Assembly: GCA_000402835.1 (NCBI GenBank)
Contig: AQRZ01000050.1
Span: 10,134-37,290, forward strand
DNA from: Synergistetes bacterium JGI 0000079-D21
Lineage (GTDB): Bacteria > Synergistota > Synergistia > Synergistales > 79-D21
Direction: 5' to 3'
Length of the DNA: 27,157 nucleotides
The notes under the pieces are model-generated. The model searched no databases, was not told where the DNA came from, and saw nothing but the letters and a program-made list of their open reading frames with translations. Both the position numbers and the translations under genes were made by a program. Each line of letters opens with the position of its first letter. Within the stretch, counting starts at the first letter, position 1. Shown piece by piece: positions 8,153-15,055 of this stretch.

Positions 8153-8190
8153 ACGCGAAGGCGGCGGGTATATACCCGCCGCCTTCGCGT
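8153..8190. terminator. Bidirectional terminator, perfect 38-base palindrome
   Basis: A perfect inverted repeat with 19-base arms centred at 8171/8172. The core reads GGGTATATACCC and the arms begin ACGCGAAGGCGGC. It lies between the convergent ends of the PEP/pyruvate-binding gene (8140) and the first glutamate dehydrogenase (8201). There is no long T-run on either side, so termination may be partial or Rho-assisted. Its position and symmetry suggest it serves both strands. Confidence 0.75.
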
Positions 8191-8200
8191 TTGCAGGTCC

Positions 8201-9448
8201 TTACGGCCAGATGCCGCGGAACCGCATGGCGGCGATGATCCGGCCCATCGCCCTCACGTAGGTGGCCTGGCGCATCCGGATGTTCTGCTGCTTCTTGATC
8301 CTCCAGATCTCGTGGAACGCGTGGGTCAGGCGCTCGTCCAGCTTCTCGTGCACCGTCTTCTCCGTCCAGAAGTCCCCCGTCCGACCCTGGATCCACTCGA
8401 AGCAGCTCACCGTCACTCCTCCGGCGTTCGCCAGCACATCGGGGATCACCAGCGCTCCCGCTTCTTCCAGGATCGCGTCCGCCTCCGGCGTCGTCGGACC
8501 GTTCGCCAGCTCCAGCACCACCTTCGCGTTCACACGCCCCGCGTTCGACTCGTTGATGACTCCCTCCAGCGCCGCCGGGATCAGAACGTCCGCCCGAAGC
8601 TCCAGGATCTCCTCCGTCGTCAGCCGGTCCCCTCCGGGGAAGTCCGCCACTGTCCCGCTGACCTTCTTGTGCTTCATCAGCTCCTCGTACTTCAACCCCT
8701 TCGGGTTGTACGTGCCTCCCTTGCTGTCCGACGCCCCCACCACCGTGAGCCCGATCTCCTCGTACAGCGCGTGGGCGTAGCTCCCCGCGTTCCCGTATCC
8801 CTGCACGATCGCCGTCAGCGGCTTCCCGTACAGCCCAAGCTCCTTCAGCGCTTCTCGCAGCACATACATCCCGCCCCTCGCCGTCGCGTCTCCGCGACCC
8901 AGCGAACCGCCGATCTCCAGCGGCTTCCCCGTGTAGCACGAGGGCTCGCTCCAACCCTTCACCTTCTCGTACGTGTCCACGAACCACGACATCACCTGCG
9001 GGTTCGTGTACACGTCCGGCGCCGGAATGTCGATGTCCGTCCCCATGAATCGCGCGATCCCCAGCGCGTAACCCCGGCTCAGCCTCTCCAGCTCCGCCTT
9101 CGAAAGCTCACGCGGCGTGATCCGGACTCCTCCCTTTCCACCCCCGTACGGCAGCATCGCCGTCGCGCACTTGATCGACATCCACGCCGACAGCGCCATT
9201 ACCTCGTCCTTCGAAACGTTCGGATGGTACCTCACCCCACCCTTGTACGGGCCCAGCGCGTTGTTGTGGTGACTCCTCCATCCCTTCACCACCTTCACCG
9301 TCCCGTCCTCCAGGCGCAGCGGGATCGTGAGCTCCAGCACTTCCTTCGGCTCCTTGAGAATATCGATGAATTCCTGCTCCACGTTCAGGTACGGTACCGC
9401 TTCGTCCACCTGCTTCAGGAACATCTCGTACGGATTCATCTTCGACAT
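8201..9448 (-). CDS. Glutamate dehydrogenase (Glu/Leu/Phe/Val dehydrogenase family), copy 1
   Basis: A 415-residue NAD(P)-dependent amino-acid dehydrogenase that converts glutamate to 2-oxoglutarate and ammonium. Catalytic and substrate motifs are intact: NNALGPYKGGVRYHP, MLPYGGGKGG with its catalytic Lys, DIDIPAPDVYTN with the catalytic Asp, and a Rossmann segment IVQGYGNAGS. LELANGPTTPEAD and LANAGGVTVSCFEW complete the family pattern. Its length fits hexameric bacterial/archaeal GDH of about 415-420 residues. I chose the ATG at 9448 because a long purine-rich GGAGGAGGAGA precedes it; in-frame starts at 9469 and 9493 are possible. Codons strongly favour G/C at the third position (GAG, AAG, CTC), as in highly expressed genes. 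Specificity for glutamate over branched-chain or aromatic amino acids is inferred. Confidence 0.9.
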   Translation of the reverse strand: MSKMNPYEMFLKQVDEAVPYLNVEQEFIDILKEPKEVLELTIPLRLEDGTVKVVKGWRSHHNNALGPYKGGVRYHPNVSKDEVMALSAWMSIKCATAMLPYGGGKGGVRITPRELSKAELERLSRGYALGIARFMGTDIDIPAPDVYTNPQVMSWFVDTYEKVKGWSEPSCYTGKPLEIGGSLGRGDATARGGMYVLREALKELGLYGKPLTAIVQGYGNAGSYAHALYEEIGLTVVGASDSKGGTYNPKGLKYEELMKHKKVSGTVADFPGGDRLTTEEILELRADVLIPAALEGVINESNAGRVNAKVVLELANGPTTPEADAILEEAGALVIPDVLANAGGVTVSCFEWIQGRTGDFWTEKTVHEKLDERLTHAFHEIWRIKKQQNIRMRQATYVRAMGRIIAAMRFRGIWP

Positions 9449-9528
9449 GCCTGTCTCCTCCTCCTTTGCCATAGGGTGGGCCTTCCGACTCAAGAATCTT
9501 TACCGCTTTTCCTTACGAAACCACTGCC

Positions 9529-9557
9529 ATTATACCTCACGTTGTCTACCGCTTAAA
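9529..9557 (-). promoter_or_regulatory. Promoter of glutamate dehydrogenase copy 1
   Basis: A consensus -10, TATAAT, lies on the minus strand at 9529-9534. Seventeen bases upstream at 9552-9557 is TTTAAG, a weak -35. Transcription would start near 9522, giving a leader of about 75 bases to the ATG at 9448. It sits just after the terminator of the upstream GDH gene, so the two dehydrogenases appear to be transcribed separately. Confidence 0.6.
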
Positions 9558-9585
9558 AGCAGGTCTCCACCCCGCGCGAAGCAGC

Positions 9586-9628
9586 AAAAAAGGAACCGGC
9601 GGGAGGAAACCCCGCCGGTTCCTTTTTT
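9586..9628 (-). terminator. Rho-independent terminator after glutamate dehydrogenase copy 2
   Basis: A hairpin with 18-base perfectly complementary arms (9586-9603 and 9611-9628) and a 7-base loop. The GC-rich core is GGAACCGGCGGG, and a run of six T follows on the minus strand. It is 26 bases past the stop of copy 2 (9654). The outer A/T arms make it symmetric, so it could also act on plus-strand transcripts. Confidence 0.88.
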
Positions 9629-9653
9629 GCTGGTTTCGAGTTGCAGGCGAATC

Positions 9654-10931
9654 CTAGAGGAACGTCCCGCGCATGCGGACCGCGTCCGCAACCCGCTGGA
9701 TGGCGACCATGAAGGCCGCGCGGCGCATCTTGACGTTCTTCTCCGCGGCATAGTCCCAGACCCTCTTGAAGTTTTCGGTCATGATCTGGTTCAGCCTCTT
9801 GAGGTACTCCTCTTCGGTCCAGAAGAAGCCCGCGAGGTCCTGGCACCACTCGAAGTAGGAACCGATGACTCCGCCGCTGTTGGCGAGGAAGTCCGGAACG
9901 ATGATCACGTTCTTCTTCGCGAGGACTTCGTCGGCTTCCGGGGTGATGGGCCCGTTGGCGCCTTCGACGATGTACTTGGCCTGGACTTTCTCGGCGTTCT
10001 TCGCGTTGATTGCGCCTTCAAGGGCGCAGGGGCAGAGGACATCCACGGGCAGGAACAGGAGTTCCTCGCCGTCGAGCTTCTGGACGCCGGGCTGGCTGAA
10101 GCCTTCCAGGAGCTTCTTGGGGTGAGCATTGGCGAAAGCGATGGCAGCCGGGATATCAAGGCCTTCTGGAGCATAATAGGCCCCGGTGATGTCACTGATG
10201 GCGACGACCTTCGCCCCATTCTCGTGAAGGGTCAGGGCCGTAAAGGTCCCGACGTTGCCGAAGCCCTGCACTGCGACCGTTGCGCCCTTGACTTCCTTGC
10301 CGACGACTTTCAGCAGTTCCATGGCGCAGGTCGCCACACCCACGCCGGTCGCCTGGGTGCGTCCCTTGGATCCCCAGAGGGAAATCGGCTTGCCGGTGAA
10401 GATGGCGGGCTCCATGTTTCCGCGCATCTTGCTGATGGTGTCCATGAGCCAGATCATTTCCTGCCCGCCCGTGTTCACGTCCGGAGCCGGAACGTCGGTC
10501 CAAGCGCCCACGATGGGCTCGATGCGGGCGGCCAGCCCGCGGGTGATGCGCTCCTTCTCTCCCTTGGAGAGTTCGAGCGGGTTGCACTCGACGCCGCCCT
10601 TGCCGCCGCCGTAGGGAATACCGGCGAGGGAGCACTTCCAGGTCATGAGCATGGCGAGCGCTTCGCACTCGTCCATGCAAACCTCGGGGTGGAACCGCAG
10701 GCCGCCCTTGTTGGGGCCGAGAGCCGAGTTGTGCTGGACGCGATACCCGTTAAAGACCTTCGTCGTCCCGTCATCCATTACGACCGGGATGGAAACGGCG
10801 AGCTTGCGGTCGGAGTGGCTCAGGATCTCGACAAGATCGTCCTCGAGCCCCATTTCCTCGGCTGCTGCGTAGAAATTCTTCAAGGCGATGTCGAGCAGGA
10901 CGTTTGTGGAAGTACGCTTGACCACGGGCAT
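9654..10931 (-). CDS. Glutamate dehydrogenase (Glu/Leu/Phe/Val dehydrogenase family), copy 2
   Basis: A 425-residue GDH paralogue, clearly diverged from copy 1 downstream. It shows the full motif set: NSALGPNKGGLRFHP, GIPYGGGKGGVECNP with the catalytic Lys, WTDVPAPDVNTG with the catalytic Asp, and the Rossmann motif VQGFGNVGTF. EGANGPITPEAD and LANSGGVIGSYFEW follow. It should interconvert glutamate with 2-oxoglutarate plus ammonium. The ATG at 10931 follows AGGAGGTG. It has its own strong promoter (11028-11055) and a strong terminator (9586-9628), so it is a single-gene unit. In an amino-acid fermenter one enzyme may be catabolic and the other biosynthetic, or they may differ in NAD/NADP use; the sequence alone does not settle this. 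Confidence 0.92.
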   Translation of the reverse strand: MPVVKRTSTNVLLDIALKNFYAAAEEMGLEDDLVEILSHSDRKLAVSIPVVMDDGTTKVFNGYRVQHNSALGPNKGGLRFHPEVCMDECEALAMLMTWKCSLAGIPYGGGKGGVECNPLELSKGEKERITRGLAARIEPIVGAWTDVPAPDVNTGGQEMIWLMDTISKMRGNMEPAIFTGKPISLWGSKGRTQATGVGVATCAMELLKVVGKEVKGATVAVQGFGNVGTFTALTLHENGAKVVAISDITGAYYAPEGLDIPAAIAFANAHPKKLLEGFSQPGVQKLDGEELLFLPVDVLCPCALEGAINAKNAEKVQAKYIVEGANGPITPEADEVLAKKNVIIVPDFLANSGGVIGSYFEWCQDLAGFFWTEEEYLKRLNQIMTENFKRVWDYAAEKNVKMRRAAFMVAIQRVADAVRMRGTFL

Positions 10932-10994
10932 GGAACAAACACCTCCTGATAGGTTTCCCCTTTTGCGGGGAGTGCTGGACAGAATGAACCTTCT

Positions 10995-11020
10995 GCCTTG
11001 CCGGATACATTATCCAAGGC
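10995..11020. promoter_or_regulatory. Dyad-symmetric element in the GDH copy 2 leader
   Basis: An imperfect inverted repeat just downstream of the predicted transcription start: GCCTT and GGATA on one side pair with TATCC and AAGGC on the other, around a 3-base centre with a small bulge. It could be a repressor operator or an mRNA hairpin. No known binding-site family is recognised. Confidence 0.35.
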
Positions 11021-11027
11021 CTTGCTT

Positions 11028-11055
11028 ATGATATGTGAAAGGAATCTCTTGTCAA
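11028..11055 (-). promoter_or_regulatory. Strong sigma-70-type promoter of GDH copy 2
   Basis: On the minus strand a perfect -35, TTGACA (11050-11055), is separated by 16 bases from the -10 TATCAT (11028-11033). Transcription would start near 11021, leaving a leader of about 90 bases with a small CCCC/GGGG hairpin before the SD. It begins right after the T-run of the preceding terminator. Confidence 0.75.
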
Positions 11056-11057
11056 GG

Positions 11058-11096
11058 GGAAAAAAGAAAGAAAAAAGGGGACCCCCCTGGGCCCCC
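11058..11096 (-). terminator. Terminator after the CC/Se-type selenoprotein gene
   Basis: On the minus strand a GC-rich imperfect hairpin (11077-11096; GGGG paired with CCCC, inner CCC with GGG) is followed by a long T-rich tract (11058-11076) interrupted only by single C residues. It lies 14 bases past the stop at 11111 and insulates the GDH promoter. Confidence 0.7.
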
Positions 11097-11110
11097 ACAT
11101 CTTCCGCTGG

Positions 11111-11401
11111 TTAAAGGATGGCCGTCTCGACGAGCACCATCGTGCTCCAGAACATCCCCCTCACCTCGACCTTGACTACGTTTCCCTCAAAAGACATTTC
11201 CTTCGGGACCCATAGAGTCACGTTTTCCTGGCGAAGTTCCAGGAATTCTTCCGGATTTTCCGGTTTTCCGCCCTCGACGAGGGCGGCCTTGTGGGCGCAT
11301 CAGCCTGATCCGATGCGGGTAATCTCGATGTGCCCTTCATTGTTCCATTTTGCAAAGGTTTCACGCGCCTTTTGGCTCAGCTCCAGCACCAGGTTCGACA
11401 T
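11111..11401 (-). CDS. Small selenoprotein, CC/Se-motif type, with in-frame UGA (Sec34)
   Basis: An ATG at 11401 opens a 96-residue frame containing one UGA (11300-11302) followed at once by a Cys codon: residues 31-37 read G-S-G-U-C-A-H. Reading UGA as selenocysteine gives a compact protein with a basic helix at the start, the redox-like UC pair, a VEGGKPENPEEF segment and a strand-rich C-terminus ending at a TAA (11111). A perfect 8-bp hairpin with a GUC loop (11268-11286) starts 14 bases after the UGA, with its loop 22 bases from it; that is where bacterial SECIS elements sit. Layout and size resemble the family called 'CC/Se motif (seleno)protein', recalled from memory and not searched. 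A G-rich SD precedes the ATG. Function is unknown. Upstream is the pseudouridine synthase gene; it has its own promoter. Confidence 0.78.
11268..11286 (-). promoter_or_regulatory. Candidate bacterial SECIS hairpin of the CC/Se-type gene
   Basis: A perfect stem of CCGCCCTC with GAGGGCGG around a 3-base loop GUC, within the coding frame. The loop begins 22 bases after the UGA and has G first. Established knowledge: SelB-dependent bacterial SECIS loops lie roughly 16-37 bases after UGA and need a G among the first loop bases. Confidence 0.7.
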
Positions 11402-11433
11402 TTCATTCCCCCCTTTTCAATCTCGTCAGGGAT

Positions 11434-11462
11434 ATTATACCCCTAGGATGTATTCAAGCCAA
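11434..11462 (-). promoter_or_regulatory. Promoter of the CC/Se-type selenoprotein gene
   Basis: On the minus strand TTGGCT (11457-11462), a 17-base spacer and a perfect TATAAT (11434-11439). Transcription would start near 11427, giving a leader of about 26 bases. The promoter lies inside the last codons of the pseudouridine synthase gene, and its -10 covers that gene's stop codon. Confidence 0.72.
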
Positions 11463-12376
11463 CCCTTGGATCGAAGGACTTCCCGGAAGTCTTTGGGGGG
11501 GTGGCAAATCAGGTTCCGCCCCGAGAGGTCCGCCAGGCAGGGAGGCAGGTCCGGAAACTCGATCATCCATGCGTGGAGAAGAGGACGGTGAACCCCCCTT
11601 GCCGCCCAGAACCGGTTCGGGCCGAAACGCCCGTACTTGGGATCCCCTAGGATCGGAAAACCACGATGCGCCAGGTGGAACCTGGCCTGGTGAGAAAGCC
11701 CCGTGACCAGCTCGACCCTGAGAAGCGAAAGTTCAGCATCCCCTACCACTTTGACGAAGTGCGTCAAGGCGGTTTCGCCGTCGGGCGCGGTTTCGACCCG
11801 GTTTTTCACGGGATCCTTGCGAATGGGGGCATCGATCCTTCCCGAAGAGGGGGCATCGCCCAGAACGATCGCCAGGTAGGTCTTTTTCACCCTTCGCGCG
11901 CGCCAGGCCTCCTGTAGCGCACGGAGGGCCGGCCCAGTCAAAGCGACGGTCACTAGCCCGGAGGTATTCCGGTCAAGGCGATTGACGGCGCTCGGCCGGA
12001 AACCGTCACCCAACCCTTCGAACCGGTTCCAGACCCGGCCGATCAGGCTGTCGTCTCCGGGTCCGGCAGGCTGAACGAGCAACCCTGCCGGCTTTTCGAG
12101 AACCCAGGCATTCTTCCCTTCGAACACAAATGAAAGATCCGCCCTTCCCGTTCCGGGTTCCTTCGTACGCGGGGCCTCCCAGGGCACCGTGATTTCCTGG
12201 CCGCTTTCCGGTCGGGCAGAAGGTTCCGCGGGTTTCCCCTCCAGTAGCACCTCTCCCTTCCGCAGGGCTCCCATGATCCTGCCAAGAGGCACCTGGGGCC
12301 ATCGAGTCCTCAGGATCCGGTCCAGTCTCCTGCCGGCATCGTTTTCCGAGGTTTTGAACGTGTAGGACATCCGCAT
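11435..12376 (-). CDS. RluC/RluD-family 23S rRNA pseudouridine synthase
   Basis: A 313-residue protein that isomerises uridine to pseudouridine in RNA. An N-terminal S4-like RNA-binding domain (about residues 1-70: AGRRLDRILR, LRKGEVLLEGK) is followed by the catalytic domain. The catalytic Asp is in NRLDRNTSGLV, the NRLDRNTSG variant of the usual HRLDR.TSG. Later RluD-family segments are VKKTYLAIV, VTGLSHQARFHLA and GFPILGDPKYG. The exact target uridine cannot be told. The ATG at 12376 or the one at 12370 is likely; GGGAGG lies just upstream and would suit 12370 slightly better by spacing. It follows the SelW-like gene but is separated from it by a terminator, so its expression may depend on readthrough or an unseen promoter. 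Confidence 0.88.
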   Translation of the reverse strand: MRMSYTFKTSENDAGRRLDRILRTRWPQVPLGRIMGALRKGEVLLEGKPAEPSARPESGQEITVPWEAPRTKEPGTGRADLSFVFEGKNAWVLEKPAGLLVQPAGPGDDSLIGRVWNRFEGLGDGFRPSAVNRLDRNTSGLVTVALTGPALRALQEAWRARRVKKTYLAIVLGDAPSSGRIDAPIRKDPVKNRVETAPDGETALTHFVKVVGDAELSLLRVELVTGLSHQARFHLAHRGFPILGDPKYGRFGPNRFWAARGVHRPLLHAWMIEFPDLPPCLADLSGRNLICHPPKDFREVLRSKGWLEYILGV

Positions 12377-12390
12377 TCTGCCTCCCGAGC

Positions 12391-12422
12391 AAAAAAAGTG
12401 CGGCGAAAGGACCTTTCGCCGC
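12391..12422 (-). terminator. Rho-independent terminator after the SelW-like gene
   Basis: On the minus strand GCGGCGAAA pairs with TTTCGCCGC around a short GGTCC loop (12400-12422), followed by AC and seven T (12391-12397). It stands between the SelW-like gene (stop at 12442) and the pseudouridine synthase start. Confidence 0.82.
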
Positions 12423-12441
12423 TTTCGGCCAGGAATTCCCA

Positions 12442-12681
12442 TCAACCGACGAACCGTTCCATTTCCGCCACGAGAAGGTCCGGGTCCGCATGCAGCCCGG
12501 TTGCCTTTTTGCTGTAAACGAGTTCCCCGTTGACGGAAAACTCGAAAACTCCACCGGAGGAAGGAACAAGTTCGAAGGACTCGATCCGGTTCCTGTACTT
12601 GCCAAGGATCGTCCCGGCAACGCCGAGAGCCCGTTCCAAGTACCCTCAGGCCGTACAGTATTCGAGGCGTATCCTCACCAT
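12442..12681 (-). CDS. SelW-like (Rdx family) selenoprotein with in-frame UGA (Sec12)
   Basis: A 79-residue thioredoxin-like selenoprotein. The ATG at 12681 has a textbook AGGAGGTG 7 bases upstream. Residues 8-14 read Y-C-T-A-U-G-Y, the CxxU redox motif of the SelW family, with UGA at 12646-12648. The rest fits the Rdx family: a helix (ALGVAGTILGKYRNRI), then FELVPSSGGVFEFSVNGELVYSKKATG, in which the GGVFE...G..V.SKKATG part is the family hallmark, then a C-terminal helix. A hairpin with a GUU loop (12613-12627) sits about 25 bases after the UGA. Known family role: small cytosolic oxidoreductases of poorly defined substrate. It lies 69 bases after the YhaM-like gene and before a terminator, so it is the last gene of the serA unit. 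A standard caller would start it wrongly at the CTC/TTG codons after the UGA. Confidence 0.88.
12613..12627 (-). promoter_or_regulatory. Candidate SECIS hairpin of the SelW-like gene
   Basis: The stem CTCGGC with GCCGGG (one U-G pair) closes a GUU loop that begins 25 bases after the UGA. An outer perfect helix, GTACTTG with CAAGTAC, could flank it. Position and a G as first loop base fit bacterial SECIS rules, though the stem is weaker than in the CC/Se-type gene. Confidence 0.55.
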
Positions 12682-12750
12682 GGTATGCACCTCCTGGAAC
12701 CTGTGGCGCTCTTTCTCTTTGTTATTTTAGCATATGACATCTTTCTTGCA

Positions 12751-13779
12751 TCATTCCTGCCACTTCCAGAACCGGCGTTGGGCGGAATAATGGAAGTCGC
12801 TGATTTCCTCCCCATCCGACATGTTCCCGGTGGCATCTCCCCAGCAGAACAACCGGAAATCCAGTTCGTCCGCAGAAGAGACGATCAGGGCCTCCGGCGT
12901 GGCCGGCAAGACTGCGGCTCCGTATTCTTTCTGGCCATGATGGCTCAGCAGGATGTGCCCGATCGCCAGTGTCGAGCGTTCATCCAGCCCGAATGTTTCC
13001 GCAAAACGAAGGAACCGTGCGAACCCCGGCCCTACGTGGTCCAGCACGGCACCGGGCAGGGTCATCTCGGGAACCGGGGAAAGGCTGTAGGACTCGACTT
13101 TCCCGAGATCGTGGAGCAGTGCCCCGGCGACCACCACTTCGGTGTCGATCGCGGCGTGCGGGGAAGCCGCAGCGGCCTGCGCCATGGCCAAAGACAGGCG
13201 GGTGACCGCCACCGTGTGCTCCAGCAGGCCGTGCGCGTAGGCATGGTGGTGCGTGACGGCGGCCGGGGAGTTCCTGAACCGATCCCAGAACTCGCCGGCG
13301 AAGACCTGCCGGAGAAAGGGGCAGAATCGGCCGGAACCCGATTCGACGAATCCCCAGAACTCCCTTTCCAGGTCTTCGAGAGGAACCGGGGCAGCCTGGA
13401 CGTAGAGAGAAGGCGGGTATTTCTCCTGGTCCAGAAGGTAGAGGGCCGTGACGTTCACCTGGGGTTGGCCCCGGAACTCAACCGTTTTTCCCTGGACCCC
13501 GATCGATTTGCCCCGTAGGGTCCGGGGAAATGCATCGGCTGCAGGGTCCAGGAGTTTCTTCGAACCTTCCGAAAGATCCCACCAGGCCGCATCGCCCCAG
13601 ATTTTCCCATCGAAACTTCCCGTCGAATCAGAAAGGGTAAGTTCCCAAAAGGGCTTCCCGTTTTTGTCGCTTCGCCGGCTCAGTTTCTGGACGACCCCAA
13701 TGCCTTTGAAGGTTTCACCCGCGGGAAGCCTTCGAATCTCCGCGCATCCGGTCGGCTTGTCTTCCATTTCCGTCCTCAT
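12751..13779 (-). CDS. YhaM-like 3'-5' exoribonuclease (OB fold plus HD domain)
   Basis: A 342-residue metal-dependent HD-domain protein. Residues 1-110 form an OB-fold nucleic-acid-binding domain with KGIGVVQKLSRRSDKNGKPFWELTLSD. The HD domain follows, with its ligands in YAHGLLEHTVAV (His), LLHDLGKVE (His-Asp), HILLSHHGQKEYG (His-His) and SADELD (Asp). This order matches YhaM of Firmicutes, which degrades single-stranded RNA/DNA from the 3' end. The start ATG at 13779 overlaps the apgM stop as ATGA, so translation is coupled; a longer frame upstream is not needed. It belongs to the serA-apgM transcription unit. A nucleotide-phosphohydrolase role is possible for HD proteins, but the OB fold supports a nuclease. 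Confidence 0.85.
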   Translation of the reverse strand: MRTEMEDKPTGCAEIRRLPAGETFKGIGVVQKLSRRSDKNGKPFWELTLSDSTGSFDGKIWGDAAWWDLSEGSKKLLDPAADAFPRTLRGKSIGVQGKTVEFRGQPQVNVTALYLLDQEKYPPSLYVQAAPVPLEDLEREFWGFVESGSGRFCPFLRQVFAGEFWDRFRNSPAAVTHHHAYAHGLLEHTVAVTRLSLAMAQAAAASPHAAIDTEVVVAGALLHDLGKVESYSLSPVPEMTLPGAVLDHVGPGFARFLRFAETFGLDERSTLAIGHILLSHHGQKEYGAAVLPATPEALIVSSADELDFRLFCWGDATGNMSDGEEISDFHYSAQRRFWKWQE

Positions 13780-14987
13780 GCCCCGAACTTGGCCAGCCTC
13801 AAGCCATGGGCCAGCATCAGCCCCATCAGGCTCGAAGCCGGGATCCGGCCGTGAATTCCCCTTGCCACCATCCTCTCTCCGAAGGCCAGGACCTCGTCCG
13901 GACGGCACCAGGCGCTCTGGAGGAGAAACGGAACCGGGTGCCACGAATGTCCTTTCATCTGGCTGGGAGTACTGTGATCCCCGGTGATGACCAAAACATC
14001 GGGATGAAGGTCCGTCAGTCGAGGGATGAGCCGGTCGACTTTTTCGATCACCTCGCGCTTTGCCTTGAAATCTCCGTCCTCTCCGCGGCTATCGGTGTAC
14101 TTGACGTGGACGAAGAAAAAGTCGTGGGCGTCCCAATGCGCTTCCAGGGTGGAGAAGAGGTCCTCCATCGTCCTTCCTGCATCCAGGACCTCCATGCCAA
14201 CAAGCCGGGCGAGTCCCCGGTACATGGGGTAGGTGGCGATGGCCGCCGGGTTTATCTTGTAGAGCTCCGAAAGGCAGGGGATCACCGGGGCACCTGAAAA
14301 ACCGCGGAGGAGGCAGCCATTGGCAGCAGGTTCGTCGGACAAAACCTGCCGGACCCGCCTGACGAGGGCGTTCACCGCCTCGGCCGTCTTTTCGCCTCCG
14401 GGACCGGAAGGACTCGCCCACTTCATGGGTAGTCCTTCCTTTTGCGGATCCGCGTCCGTTACGGCCTCCGACAGCCCTTCCCCCGAAAGGACGACCACGA
14501 AACGGTGCTCCTCGCCGGGATAGAAGCGGACGCGAACCCCGTCGATCTCCGAGATTTCATTCCTGAGGCGATCGATGATCTGCCGATTTTTTTCCGAGGA
14601 GATCCGGCCGGCCCGCCGGTCGGCGATCACCCCTTCCGCTGTCCAGGTTGCAAAGTTCCCCCGGGCGCAAACCTCGCCGCTTTTGACTTCGGCTCCCACC
14701 CCGAGCGCCTCTAAAATTCCCCTCCCGATCTGGAATTCCAGGGGATCGTAGCCGAAAAGCCCCAGGTGCCCAGGGCCGCTTCCCGGTGTGATCCCGAGAT
14801 CGACCATCTCGAGCAGGCCGCATTCAGACTGGGCCGCGATCTCGTCGATATTCGGCGTATAGGCCCTTTCCAGTTCCGTCTGCCCGTTTTCGGACGGAAG
14901 CCCCCCAAGTCCATCCATCACCAGGAGGACCATCTTCGACGTACCCTTTTGGGCCAAAGATTTTAAAAGCTCCATCCTCGCTCCCAT
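13776..14987 (-). CDS. apgM: 2,3-bisphosphoglycerate-independent phosphoglycerate mutase, archaeal type
   Basis: A 403-residue member of the alkaline phosphatase superfamily that interconverts 3- and 2-phosphoglycerate in glycolysis/gluconeogenesis. The metal/nucleophile region is visible: MVLLVMDGLGGLP (residues 19-31), then LERAYTPNIDEIA, the ITPGSGPGHLGLFGYDP segment containing the catalytic Ser, and C-terminal metal motifs HVKYTDSRGEDGD and ITGDHSTPSQMKGHSWHPVP. It is shorter than the approximately 510-residue GpmI type and fits the aPGAM group, common in archaea and some deep-branching bacteria. The start is ATG at 14987 with GGGGGTG upstream; a second ATG follows four codons later. It lies 68 bases after serA, which uses its substrate 3-phosphoglycerate, and overlaps the next gene by 4 bases. 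Confidence 0.92.
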   Translation of the reverse strand: MGARMELLKSLAQKGTSKMVLLVMDGLGGLPSENGQTELERAYTPNIDEIAAQSECGLLEMVDLGITPGSGPGHLGLFGYDPLEFQIGRGILEALGVGAEVKSGEVCARGNFATWTAEGVIADRRAGRISSEKNRQIIDRLRNEISEIDGVRVRFYPGEEHRFVVVLSGEGLSEAVTDADPQKEGLPMKWASPSGPGGEKTAEAVNALVRRVRQVLSDEPAANGCLLRGFSGAPVIPCLSELYKINPAAIATYPMYRGLARLVGMEVLDAGRTMEDLFSTLEAHWDAHDFFFVHVKYTDSRGEDGDFKAKREVIEKVDRLIPRLTDLHPDVLVITGDHSTPSQMKGHSWHPVPFLLQSAWCRPDEVLAFGERMVARGIHGRIPASSLMGLMLAHGLRLAKFGA

Positions 14988-15055
14988 GTTTGCACCCCCT
15001 GCAAAAGAAATCCCGCAATGGCCCTATTGTACGCGAAGTGCTTCCCTTTCCGGAC

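Noticed and set aside
12442..12639. SelW-like gene starting after the UGA as a 65-residue ordinary protein
   Set aside because: It would lack the first beta strand and the CxxU active site, has no SD, and ignores the strong SD and ATG at 12681.
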